Below, in pieces: positions 47,583-57,030 of a DNA stretch of 64,000 bases (positions are counted from its first letter, which is position 1; each line of letters starts with the position of its first letter). Below the pieces are notes generated by a model, which saw only the letters and a program-made list of their open reading frames with translations, was not told the origin of the DNA and did not search any database. This DNA comes from Paramacrobiotus metropolitanus. Taxonomy: Eukaryota; Tardigrada; Eutardigrada; Parachela; Macrobiotidae. The DNA is taken from the NCBI RefSeq assembly GCF_019649055.1, contig NW_026570418.1:1-64000 (forward strand), read 5' to 3'. The translations under genes were made by a program, and so were the position numbers.

Positions 47583-48590
47583 TCAACGCAGTGAGCCCCC
47601 AAACGAAGCCCAAGGAAAACCCGTGGCTGCGGCACGGGCAAAGACAAGACGACGGTCGTTGTCGCGCGCGATGTACTTCTCAAAACACGCGCTACCCCAA
47701 TTACCCTGCGCTTTGATAGCATCTGGTGACGCTCCACATTCGGACGCGAATGTTGCACCACCGCGCCGGAAGGAATGAATACTGAAATTCGCGCCATCGT
47801 ACCCAGCTGCATGTAACGCGGTATGTAGTAGCTGGGTGAAACGATCCGCTGACAGTTCTTTCACCCGACCACTGTTATCGCGGTAACAGAAGACTGATCG
47901 GTGACCTTTATGCACGCCAGAGTCACGCAGTTACAAGAAGGCTTTTGCAGGGCAAAATGCTGAACCGGCGCACATCGGAAGTGGAATAAGAATATTATGT
48001 CCACTATATTTGTTTGTCTTTATAACGGGCGCCGAAACGAACAAGTTATCTTTCCCCACCGTGACATCCCGAAAGCAAATGTGCAGTAGATTATTCGGTG
48101 CGGCAAATAAGTTACTCTTTCGCAACAGCGAAAAGAATGCAAATAGGCATGCCGTCCAAAACGCTTTCCGTACTTCCGCGGGAAGTCGGTGTAAGGCCCT
48201 GTAGATGCCTTTTAAATGCCGTATTAGAATAGGAGGTTTTTTATTTGGAAATTCCCTGCGCTAACGGCGCACTCCCTCCATGGCTTGCTTAATCATAAAA
48301 TGCTTAAGATCGGGCGCTGGTTTGTTACGAAAATGATGTAACGTCACAATGGCTGCCACATAATTTTGCACCGAAGAGAATTCAAGACTGCGCGACAGCT
48401 CAGCAATATACAACCCGATGGTGCGCGGCTTTGCCGGTACTGGCTGTAGTCGATGACGATCGCAAAAATTTAAGTATCGGCACCATTGAACTTTTCTGGT
48501 GCGAAGGGATGACGGCGCCAAAGCATTCAGCCGCAACGAGTTCAGGATCCGGTTGAGATTGGCTGTTTGGGTACCTGGAACAGTAGTCAC
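47583..48590 (-). pseudogene. DIRS tyrosine recombinase, two in-frame stops
   Basis: One uninterrupted frame register of 336 codons runs from 48590 to 47583, broken only by TAG at 48261-48263 and TAA at 47931-47933. The N-terminal SAM-like core-binding region reads SLRTRKVQWCRYLNFCDRHR. The catalytic domain shows the first Arg in FSLLRKSNLFA, the HxxR box in SIHSFRRGGATF and the nucleophile Tyr in NWGSACFEKYI, so all the main catalytic residues are still readable and decay is recent. Its start overlaps the end of the RT frame. The enzyme would recombine the circular cDNA into the genome. Confidence 0.88.
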
Positions 48591-50589
48591 CTGTCAGGCG
48601 CAGTGAACTCTGGCCACTGTTAATGCGGTCAACAACGGTTGACTTATAGATGTCAGCAGTGGTGATGCGGCTCAGAGCATCTGCAAAACTGTTATCGGCA
48701 CCAGGTATGTGGCAAGCGTCCACATAAAAGTCGTGCTGGCACGAAGCATAAAATATTAACTTCAACCACTTTAGAGCCTCCAGAGATTTGCAAAAACCAC
48801 GTTTTAAAAAGGCAACCGTGGACGGATTATCACTTTCAATCAGTATCGTGCAACCACCGAACGCCGGTGCCCAGACCAAGATCGGGATGCAAGCGGCAAC
48901 CATTTCCAAATAGTTTACGTTAGTTCGTAAACTATGATTAACCAGCGGCGGACGAATAAAATTTGTCAATACGCGTAGGTGATGGGAGATAACCGCTAAC
49001 TCCCAACTGCCGGCTAACCAGCTATTACCCAATGTAGCACCAAACCCAGAAAACGACGCGTCTGTAGAAATGCGAATCACACGGCGTGGCTTTGACATTA
49101 CACATTGCGTCATACCATTAAGCTGCGGTGCGACTGTTTGCCACCAAACCAACTCACTGCGGATTAGTGCAGTTACTCTCACTCTGTGGTGAGGCCGCTG
49201 CAGTTGAGTAACTGCATCTATAAAAATTCGGGAAAACGCCCGTGCGCCTTTCACTGCTCGAGACGCAAAACAAATCAAACCCAGTAACGACTGCAGTTGA
49301 ATTTTACTAAGTTTTGCATTATTTTCGAATTCAGCGCATTTAGACACTAATTTCTGTATCTTTTCTTCTGGTAGTTCCACTTTCTGCGCCACGAAATCGA
49401 TAATTATGCCAAGAAAACGTACCCGTTGCGTGGGGTTGATAACCTTGTCCCAATTAATAACAAAGCCGAGCAATAAAAGTAATACTATTAGCGCCTGCTG
49501 AGCGGCCGCGCATAATTCGTAGTTGTTAGCAATCACCAGGAAATCGTCCAGGTACGGCACAATTTTAAAACCACGTCTACGAATCATCCGCGCTACGGCG
49601 GTAGATAATCGATGAAAAATACTTGGAGCACAAGACAGGCCAAAACTTAAAAAGTTATCGACATACAAATAGTATTCGTCAACTCTGTCAAAACGCCAAC
49701 GAAAACCCAGCAGCTGCCGGTGCGGCCGAAATACGGGTACTGAACGATACGCCGATTTTAAATCAGTGACAGCAAAATAACACCCTGGTTTACATTCAGC
49801 TAATGCGGAATCCAACGTGGCAAAAGAGAAACTTTCACAAACGGCATAAGAATTCAGTGAATTAATTTCCGGGCGACTGCAATCAGTTATCGGGCGAAAC
49901 CCGCCATCTTTTTTCGGTACTGCGCCTATAGATTGAACACGTATTGGTTTCGTAACCTGCCTGCTTATTTTGCCAGCAGTTAACTCGTCACTAAATATTC
50001 TATCTAATGCGAATTTCGCGTCACCCCACAAAGCACTGCGGTAATTTTTGCACTCTGCAGTGCGAACTTCATTAAGATCCGGTACAATAGCAAAACCAAC
50101 GGCGATACCATGCAAGATAAAATGGCGATCGTGATCATCACCCAGCGCATAAAACCATTCCGCTAACGAGCGAGTTAAAGAACAACGGTCAACTAAATCC
50201 GAGTCAACAATATTAGTATAATGCAGAAGTTCACTGTCACCAAAACAATTAATGCGAAAAGCAGTACGAATACATTCATGCGCCGGTGGAGGAAACGCAC
50301 TGCTAATGTCACTAGCGAGAGAAACGCTCTCAATTGCGTTGTCCATCCGCGGTGTTGTTCCCGCTCTGCTGTCGAAATGCCGGTTTACGGTTTGGCTGCT
50401 GCCCATTGACATTTCCGGTGCGGCAAAAGCGTCCTTGATGAGGTCCGGAGCAGAATTCGCAGTGGTGTGGGAACAAGCAGTTACCGCGTGTGTTGCACCT
50501 CCCGTCGTTCCACCGATCACAGGCGAGATATGGCCCACGGGCTGTCTGGCTACTGGCGATTTGAGAGCGAAAACGAGGCGGGCCGCCAT
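48400..50589 (-). CDS. DIRS reverse transcriptase-RNase H polyprotein, complete frame
   Basis: The 729-codon frame is intact. Fingers/palm motifs appear as GAVPKKDGGFRPITDCSRP (residues about 222-240), VTDLKSAYRSV (274-284, first catalytic Asp), FGLSCAPSIFHRL (316-328) and VPYLDDFLVIA (344-354, the catalytic YLDD). A connection follows, then RNase H with STDASFSGFGA (Asp about 510), NYLEMVAA (Glu about 562), IESDNPSTVAF (Asp about 587) and GADNSFADALSR (Asp about 637), so all four RNase H acids are present. The first 100 residues overlap gag in another frame and may not be translated from this Met; the last 60 overlap the recombinase. The protein reverse-transcribes element RNA. Confidence 0.92.
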   Translation of the reverse strand: MAARLVFALKSPVARQPVGHISPVIGGTTGGATHAVTACSHTTANSAPDLIKDAFAAPEMSMGSSQTVNRHFDSRAGTTPRMDNAIESVSLASDISSAFPPPAHECIRTAFRINCFGDSELLHYTNIVDSDLVDRCSLTRSLAEWFYALGDDHDRHFILHGIAVGFAIVPDLNEVRTAECKNYRSALWGDAKFALDRIFSDELTAGKISRQVTKPIRVQSIGAVPKKDGGFRPITDCSRPEINSLNSYAVCESFSFATLDSALAECKPGCYFAVTDLKSAYRSVPVFRPHRQLLGFRWRFDRVDEYYLYVDNFLSFGLSCAPSIFHRLSTAVARMIRRRGFKIVPYLDDFLVIANNYELCAAAQQALIVLLLLLGFVINWDKVINPTQRVRFLGIIIDFVAQKVELPEEKIQKLVSKCAEFENNAKLSKIQLQSLLGLICFASRAVKGARAFSRIFIDAVTQLQRPHHRVRVTALIRSELVWWQTVAPQLNGMTQCVMSKPRRVIRISTDASFSGFGATLGNSWLAGSWELAVISHHLRVLTNFIRPPLVNHSLRTNVNYLEMVAACIPILVWAPAFGGCTILIESDNPSTVAFLKRGFCKSLEALKWLKLIFYASCQHDFYVDACHIPGADNSFADALSRITTADIYKSTVVDRINSGQSSLRLTGDYCSRYPNSQSQPDPELVAAECFGAVIPSHQKSSMVPILKFLRSSSTTASTGKAAHHRVVYC

Positions 50590-51564
50590 TGGGACGGGAC
50601 CCGCGCGGAAAGCGTCCGCTGTCTACAATCAGATTGGCAGCGTGGAAATGGCGGTGAATAATGTTGGTGCACGCCGAAAAATCGTTCAGCGCTAACTTTT
50701 GCCGATTAGCTAATTTCCAAAATTCTTCGTCAAATTGCAGCACGTATTTCGACTGATAATCGCGGGACTTCTCAACGAAAAATTCGATATATTCTACGTA
50801 CTCTATTAAAACAGCGTTATGATCGGGCGATCGAGCTAAGTCACGGATTATGTTCAGGGCGCCGCAGATAAATTCGCCAAACTTAAGGTCACACGGACCT
50901 ACTTTTTTACGTCCGTCATCTGCCAGCATGGCGCGCGAATAAACAATCTCGTGAGCAGGCTTCAAATCTCGGGCAAACTTAGGCAGTTCAAAAGCGGCAG
51001 AATCTAACGGCTCGTCTAAAAATGTCACACTCACCCGACGCTTGGGACGATGGTCGGACCGTTGCCGGCCGGACATTAGGATGCCGCAGTGGTCCACCGG
51101 ACGCCTGCGGTTGCTGCTGCCCAGATACACTGCGGGATGGCTCGCCCGGGAACAAGCATTTTGTCAGCTTTAACTGCTCACAGAAGATGCCAATGGCCTT
51201 GGGGATCAAATCCGGATTTTTCCGAAGTAACTCCAAGTCATCACCTTTGACAAACCCGTTTGCCTTAAGCTGCGCGACTCTTTCTGTGGAGAGGCCAATT
51301 ATAACGGTGACTTCCTCAATTCGGTCCAATGGAAATGTCTAGCTCAAGGGGCTGCACTTGTCGATTTTCCTCCTGGACAGGCGCTGAAAGACGGCCCGCC
51401 GCGGGCGGTGCCGATACGGTGGCATTGGAATGGGCTGCTTTTAAAGCGCTGAACAAGCGGTCCACTAGCTGAGCTTTGTTACCGGCGATTCCCTTTCCCA
51501 AACCTCTTAACTGGCTTCTCAATTCTTCGTTCGACTTCTTCTCAAGATTAGTGCGTGATTCCAT
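50330..51564 (-). pseudogene. DIRS gag-like protein with SAP domain, two frameshifts
   Basis: The chain starts MESRTNLEKKSNEELRSQLR and continues GNKAQLVDRLFSALK, a SAP-type DNA-binding helix-extended-helix motif. Near 51330 it moves to another frame (EEVTVIIGLSTERVAQLKAN), and near 51010 to a third (RRVSVTFLDEPLD...). The final part carries a cysteine/histidine cluster (CDRWNDGRCNTRGNCLFPHH and CEFCSGPHQGRFC), similar to zinc-binding ends of DIRS and Ngaro gag proteins. The frameshifts mean this copy cannot make a full gag. Confidence 0.75.
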
Positions 51565-51645
51565 ATTTGATGAGGAAATTAAACAACTGACTGACAATCA
51601 ACTGACAATAAAACCTAGCGCAATTTTAAAAAGAAACTGATTCTG

Positions 51646-52673
51646 TCAGAACAAAATGTAATATACATAAACAATTAAACTCGCCACTTGTTCCGTTTGC
51701 GTGGATTTAGGCGTGAACTTCTCTAATGGCTGAACCACAAACAAGTATCCTTTATCAAGGAGCTTATAGGCCTTTTCGAGCTCAGACATAATGTAGGCAT
51801 ACCGTGGGCCGCTTTGTGACGACAGAACCGAAGCAAAATCACGACTGAAGTGACGAAATGCGTCATGAAACTTCTGCTCTGGTCTCAGTAACGCTTTCTT
51901 CTTTTCGACAGCGGCCGCTTCTCCAGCAATATCTTCCATGTCCTCGTCCATTGTTCCTTTGATTGCTTCTTCTACAATTTCCCGATAAAGCTCAACTTCA
52001 CCGTTTGATTCTGTCGAATTTCGGTGCCATCTGATCAGGCAGTCGCCAGAAGAGAATAAAGCAGCCTTGCGGAATTTTCTTACGTGAAATACAGTATATG
52101 CCGACACGGGAGTCCGAAGACACAGGATACATAGCAGTTACAGGTGTGTTCTCCTGTTTCCGCAGCTATCACCACTTGATACTGCTTCCCGCTTTTTTCA
52201 TGTAGGACTTCGAAGGATGCATCCGTCTCACCGGCGACAACATAATTCTCATTGGTGAACAGTTGAAACTGTTTTTTGACAATGAGCGCTGCAAAGTTTG
52301 TCAACTGTGTGCCAACTTTTGATCCGGTTTTGATATCGGGAAAGTCATGCATGACCAATTTTTTGGCTTGATTGGTGAACTCAGCAAAACTGGACAATGT
52401 AGTTTTACTCTCAACGGCAGCCATCACCACGTCGATGCATTCAGAAAGATGCATTTTCTTCGGCGTTCTTCGTCCTTGTCCTCTCATTACCGCTTTAATC
52501 ATTGCGAAAAAGCGTTCAATTCTGTTGGTAGTATTGTTCCCGAGTAATCGCAAGTGCTTTCGCAGATGTAACGCCCACCGTGCCTGACATGTAGACCAAT
52601 TAGCTTCGTAATAGTCCCAAAATTCGTATTTTAGCTGCAGCTCTGCACTTGGTTCTGGAGCGTTTTCTGCCAT
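51646..52673 (-). pseudogene. Mutator-like (MULE) transposase C-terminal part with SWIM zinc finger
   Basis: The first frame (52673-52080) reads YYEANWSTCQARWALHLRKH and LGNNTTNRIERFFAMIK, blocks that follow the catalytic core in SWIM-containing MULE transposases, and ends with the SWIM zinc finger EHTCNCYVSCVFGLPCRHIL (CxC and CxH ligands present). A one-base slip at about 52080-52107 shifts to the second frame, which continues VRKFRKAALFSSGDCLIRW, the usual sequence after the SWIM motif. The DDE catalytic core and the N-terminus are missing upstream. The fragment ends where the DIRS element begins, so DIRS may have inserted into an older MULE. Relatives are also domesticated as ZSWIM genes, but the frameshift argues against that here. 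Confidence 0.75.
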
Positions 52674-52940
52674 TGCAGCAATGGAGGATCAGATATTAGT
52701 ATCACAAATATTAGTATCGGATCTCCGAAATTGGAATATCAGTTTTAGTGAGGAAGTAAGATTGTTCACCAAGTTCTTCGATTTCCAGAGCAGGAAGGTA
52801 CTTGTATTTTATTTTTGTACAAGTATATTATTACTTGTAGTTAGTACTTGTAAGTACTTGTAATAATACGTAAACTGTACTTTCTGTGATAATTCTTTAG
52901 TGTTGCTATGGCTGTCTACCTGAAATAGGCCTTACTGTGG
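52674..52940 (+). other. Unassigned, possible first exon
   Basis: The plus strand has an ATG at 52681 and 39 codons (MEDQILVSQILV...FDFQSRK) before a donor-like AAG/GTACTT at 52798. It contains an internal ATATTAGTATC duplication. No downstream exon was found. The following 52840-52900 (ACTTGTAAACTGTA, GATAATTCTTT) resembles the 3' UTR-like region at 5440-5475. Confidence 0.25.
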
Positions 52941-52984
52941 TGTATCGAACGATTTCAACGATTTTAAGCAATTTTGTTTTATTT

Positions 52985-54240
52985 TTAGCTGCAAATTTCT
53001 GGGCGCATAGCAAACTGACTATGCGCCAGGAATTTTCCTGGCGCATAGCAGTGACCTAATTTTAATTAGATTAATCATAATGTTTAATTCCCAGCATATT
53101 TTAGAGTTCAATTATCACTAATACCCAGTAATTTATTCTGGTACATGCAGAGCAAAATATCTTACGCATAGTTAAGAACCACTAAAGCAAGTGCGTAAAA
53201 TCTGATCGTCCACAAACGCATTATACAGGGAGAAACGCGAAAATTCGAACAGAATCAAATGCGGTAAATGCAGCAATAATGTGAAAACAATTTTTTCTAC
53301 TATATACTCCAGATAAATTTCCACGAAAGGCCGGATTTCTACTGGCATTTTGCAAAAAAGAACACGTGACCACTTTTTCAGTATTTATTGCGACAATTGC
53401 TGCGAGTCGGCGTTTGTATTACGGAAGAGACAGCCGTTGTGCTACATTTTTCTGTTTTTCTACTATGGCGGCTCTGCTATCTGTTTATCTACAAGCGCAA
53501 CTGCAGAGCCGAGAAGGGCCTTTTGGGTTTCAACTGCCTTTCGGCAAGTCAGTATTGCTTCGATTACAGATTTTTATAATGAAAGTCAATGCTGGCGGGA
53601 TTTCCAGTTACGCGATTGTCGAATAACCGGGAAACCCGGGTAAAAGGAGACCGCTACGAAGAAGTTACGCATTATCGGTGGGTGATCAGGAGAGGTCACT
53701 GAATCAGATGATTTATTGGTGCGCCGACGACAGATGCCGGCTGCGAAGATCCTAATCATTGTCCATTCACGAAACCCATGGAAAACCCCGCGAATAAAGG
53801 AGATGACAATTAGCTTGCTTACAGTTTGCGGGCGTTGGCCATTAGGCGCAGGTCCCGAAGTAATCGCAAATAATACACACGGCGTGTGTTAATAAAGCAT
53901 TTTTAAACATACTTTCACAGTTTATGGTCCTGCGAAAACTGCAGTCCGTTTGTAGGGGTTTTGACGACATTTTACTTTTATGCTTTAAGATTCCAAATAT
54001 ATTAGGACGCCTGATCGTTCAAAGCTTTGACCATGATATGCAAAAAATTAAAAAAATGTGGTTCCACAAGTTTATCTTCTTGGATCAAAGACTACAGCCG
54101 GACAGATGCTCACGTTTTTCTACGATCAGCGAGTCCCCTGCACTGTTCCGTAGAAAAATGCAATTTAAGATATGTTAATGAAATGCCATTACGGAAGCAC
54201 GAGCGATATTCTCCGTTTAAACTTTCCATTTTGTGATAAA
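52985..54240 (+). repeat. Interspersed repeat B, copy 1
   Basis: It shares ordered blocks with 56590-57030 (CCAGTAATTTATT, GGTAAATGCA, GGCCGG.TTTCTAC.GGCATT) and with 59150-60840 (GACAGCCGTTGTGCTAC, TATCTACAAGC, ACTTTCACAG.TTATGGTCC, CAGATGCTCACGTTTTTCT). A double palindrome lies at its left end (52994-53048). One block encodes TMAALLSVYLQAQLQSR in this copy and TMAALLSIYLQAQLHSR at 59.2 kb. Otherwise no gene is visible. Confidence 0.65.
53018..53048. repeat. Palindrome CTATGCGCCAGGAA..TTCCTGGCGCATAG
   Basis: A perfect 14-bp stem with a 2-nt centre, preceded by a second GGCGCATAG/CTATGCGCC inverted pair at about 53003-53028. The same palindrome followed by AGTGACCT occurs at about 38202-38237, so it is part of a repeated element end. 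Confidence 0.8.
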
Positions 54241-56021
54241 TTTTTTTGTCATAAAAAATGAAATTATTTAGGTAAAGAAAAACTGTATGTACACTAGCAG
54301 CGGTGCGTTTGTGAGTTGGTATCATTTTCACCTGACATCCTACCGGAAGTCAATTGTATTCAGCACACTACTATTTGTGCAGTCTCGTGTACGTTTCTAG
54401 ATCGCTGTTTGTTTTGAATGGCTCTGTTTGCTCTCTGTGCCGAGCGCTAAAATTCAGAGCAAAGCCGTATTAGTTTTTATCTTTAGTGTTCTGCGCTCGA
54501 CCGAATAAACCGTCTTCCTGCTATACTACCTGCTTCCTTCCTCTCTCCTTGCTAATGTTTGGAAATAATACGAGAGCGCCAAGACAAACTAAGAATCTCA
54601 GATAACGTAATATACGAGTTGTAGCATTTTCACCTAATGCTAATGACCTGCGCTTTTCAGTTCAAATTCTAACTCCTAATGAACGGGACGCGGCAGGTGT
54701 GCCGCTCTAGTTGCCGAACCGTGGAGAAATCTCTAAATAAACAGGTCGGTTCAGTTGCAGATGTACAGTACATTGGCTGTATCCATGAGCCGGCAAAGGA
54801 AGTCCAAATAATCGAACGCAGCGGATGTGAGCGGAAAATTACGGAATGTCATCGTAAATTCGTAAATCAGGAAGCACGCTTGCGGGGTGCAAATTCCAGT
54901 GAACACACACAACAGGCTTATGTGAACACAGCCCTTGACCTTGCAAATAGCTACGCCCACGTGTCAGTTGTACTGAGCATTGAGCCCACGGTTTGCTTGG
55001 GAGCGCAGCCAGTCCGCTGCAGGTTTCTGGGCGATCTTTGGCCTGCTAGATGAGTTCGTGATGCAGGGACAGAGAAAATTACAAATGCGGCAAGTGTCTA
55101 AGTCGCACCCGGACAATTGGGAGTGTGGCATTTCGCCGCACTCAAACTTGACGCGCGACTTTTCGCCGCGAAGACATTTTGCCGCCGGACATTCGGACGC
55201 TGCGACACTTCGGTCTGGGACATCATGCCTTGAGACATTTTAACTTTGCGACATTTCGACGCATAACGTCTGGTTGCGGACATTTCGTCTTGGGACTTTT
55301 TAAACGGTGCGACGAACCGCCGCAAAATAATTCACCGCGCTAAATTCTCACCAGATTTTCAGTTTTTTAGGCTTGTTCTTAATTTGTCTTAGGTTTTCAG
55401 TTTTCTTAGCCTTTCTTAGACTTTCTTAGGTCTGCTTAGGTTTCTTAAGTTTCTTTGGTTTTTATGGTCACTTAGGTTTAATTTTTTTAGGTTTTCTTGG
55501 GTTCCTTAGGTTTCTTTGGTTGTTCGCTTGGTTTGGTTTTTAGTATTCCCTTTTCTGGCTGTTTTCTTAGCTTAGTAAATCATTTATCTGATAGGCGAAG
55601 TGTCGTTTCGTCGAGTCATCCTTGCGGCGAAGCGGCCATGCGACGGAAAGTCGCGCGGCGTAAAGTCCTACCGACAAAATGTCCTGCGACGAAACGTCTC
55701 GCAGCGAGATGACCTTGCGGTGAATGTCTGCGACCAAAAGTCCTGCGACTAGTTGTCCGCGACGAAATATCGCGGTGTCGAATAAGTTTAAAGTTAAACA
55801 ATCGAAATATGCAGCTGATGTTAACATAACTGATGCTTTTAACACTCGTACATGTATAAATTCCAAAGAATTACTGCACTAAGAAAAGATGACAACTGCT
55901 TACTTTTTAATAACGGCGTTCAGTAACAAGCAATTTATTTGCTGCATTTTAAATTACACAGCAGAATATTGCAACTACAGTAAATCTCCAAGAGTGCAGT
56001 GTTCCATAGTGAAATGCGGTT
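54241..56021. other. Degenerate short tandem motifs; no gene
   Basis: 55128-55330 and 55600-55790 consist of loosely repeated motifs around GCGAC.AAA.TGTCC and their inverse (for example TTTCGCCG, GACATTTTGCCGC, GACATTTCGTC), reminiscent of subterminal repeats of a DNA transposon, inverted between the two blocks. Between them lies a T-rich tract with repeated TTAGG (55370-55530). A plus frame at 54679-55053 (124 codons, EVQIIERSGCERKITECHRK) shows no known motif. Confidence 0.5.
55365..55535 (+). repeat. T-rich tract with recurring TTAGG
   Basis: TTAGG occurs about seven times, mostly as CTTAGGTTT, at irregular 10-40 bp spacing. TTAGG is the telomere unit of many arthropods, but the spacing is irregular, so simple polypyrimidine drift is the more likely origin. 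Confidence 0.5.
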
Positions 56022-56029
56022 CGGTGGAG

Positions 56030-56586
56030 TAGAGATGGCAACGGCTCAGCCGAAGCCGCTTGAGCCGCGGCTAAGCCGGCTTCGGCTGAGTCGGCTCGAC
56101 CCAAAATTGTAGCCGTAGCCGATGCTAGCCGAGCCGATTGAGCCGGCTCGGAGTCTCAGCCAGCCGCGAGCCAGCCGTAAGCCGATGTCGGCTAACGGCT
56201 TGCGCATTGTGGGGAAAAATGTGTTGAAACGTTACGTTTTGGCTCTTTTTGGCCCGTTCAAAGCCGATTTTCAGACTTGAAAACTCGATGTTCTTATAAA
56301 AGCGCTGAATTTTGTTTCGGAGATCCGTTTTCCAATACAAATTGATCAAAACAGTTTTGATTAAAAGCGAACAGAACAAAGTGCTTTTTATTTAAAAAGT
56401 ACTTGTGTTTTCCCGCGCTAAAAAACTATCGGCTAAGCCGGCTCGGAGCCGGCTCAGTCGGCTCGCGTTCTCAGCCGAGCCGTTCGAGCCGGCTCAGGTA
56501 GGTGAGCCGATACCTTCGAGCCGGCTCGCTATTTTAGCCAGCCGCAGCCAGCCGATAAGCCGTTAAGCCAGCCGTTGCCATCTCTA
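56030..56586. mobile_element. hAT-type MITE, 8-bp target duplication
   Basis: CGGTGGAG at 56022-56029 and 56587-56594 flanks termini TAGAGATGGCAACGGCT that match exactly in inverted orientation. Both subterminal regions are dense in GAGCCGGCTC and AGCCGAGCCG motifs. The element interrupts a repeat-B copy just before GGAATCGTAGTG. No transposase frame is present in the 557 bp. Confidence 0.9.
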
Positions 56587-56594
56587 CGGTGGAG

Positions 56595-57030
56595 GGAATC
56601 GTAGTGTAAGGGATAAGTAGTTTTCATTGCCGATGTCGTTTTAGCTATTGAAATGCCGTTACAGAAAACACGGGCGATATTCCCCGGAGAAATTTGTAAT
56701 GTTGTTATCCAAAAATCTTTTTGTCGGCGTGAATGCAGGGAAAATTAAACTTCATAAAATTGTGGTAATTTAAGTCCAGTAATTTATTGTGGAATGTGCA
56801 GAGCGAATTATTTTACGCATAGTAAAGCCTGCTAAAAAACTCTGAGCTTCTACAAACGCATTGATACAGGGACAAAAAAAGGAAATTCCAAAAGAAAATA
56901 AGTGCGGTAAATGCAAATAATAAATCCGATAACCGTAATGTTCTTCTCACAGGCTCGGTTATTTTACACGGAAGGCCGGGTTTCTACGGGCATTTTGCTA
57001 AAAAGAACATGTGACCACGTTTGTACGAGT
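56595..57030 (+). repeat. Interspersed repeat B, copy 2
   Basis: The start GGAATCGTAGTGTAAGG resembles 47107 and 40927; 56640-56700 resembles 54170-54225 (AAATGCC.TTAC.GAA.CACG.GCGATATTC); 56770-57020 resembles 53125-53370. Blocks are in a different order from copy 1, so the family is rearranged or the copies are partial. Confidence 0.55.

Larger units (their letters stand above)
47400..51650 (-). mobile_element. DIRS-type tyrosine-recombinase retrotransposon
   Basis: On the minus strand the order is gag-like protein, reverse transcriptase/RNase H, tyrosine recombinase, with gag overlapping RT by about 260 bases and RT overlapping the recombinase by about 190 bases in other frames. This overlapping order is the hallmark of DIRS1-like elements, which integrate through a circular intermediate and make no target duplication. 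The left limit (about 47400) is set by where the repeat shared with 40.9-41.2 kb breaks off (after TTTGATAACGTCTCT); the right limit (about 51650) by where the Mutator-like frame ends. I could not resolve the inverted terminal repeats or the internal complementary region. Confidence 0.85.

Noticed and set aside
55365-55535. Interstitial telomere array (TTAGG)n
   Set aside because: TTAGG units are irregularly spaced and never adjacent; T-rich drift explains them as well.
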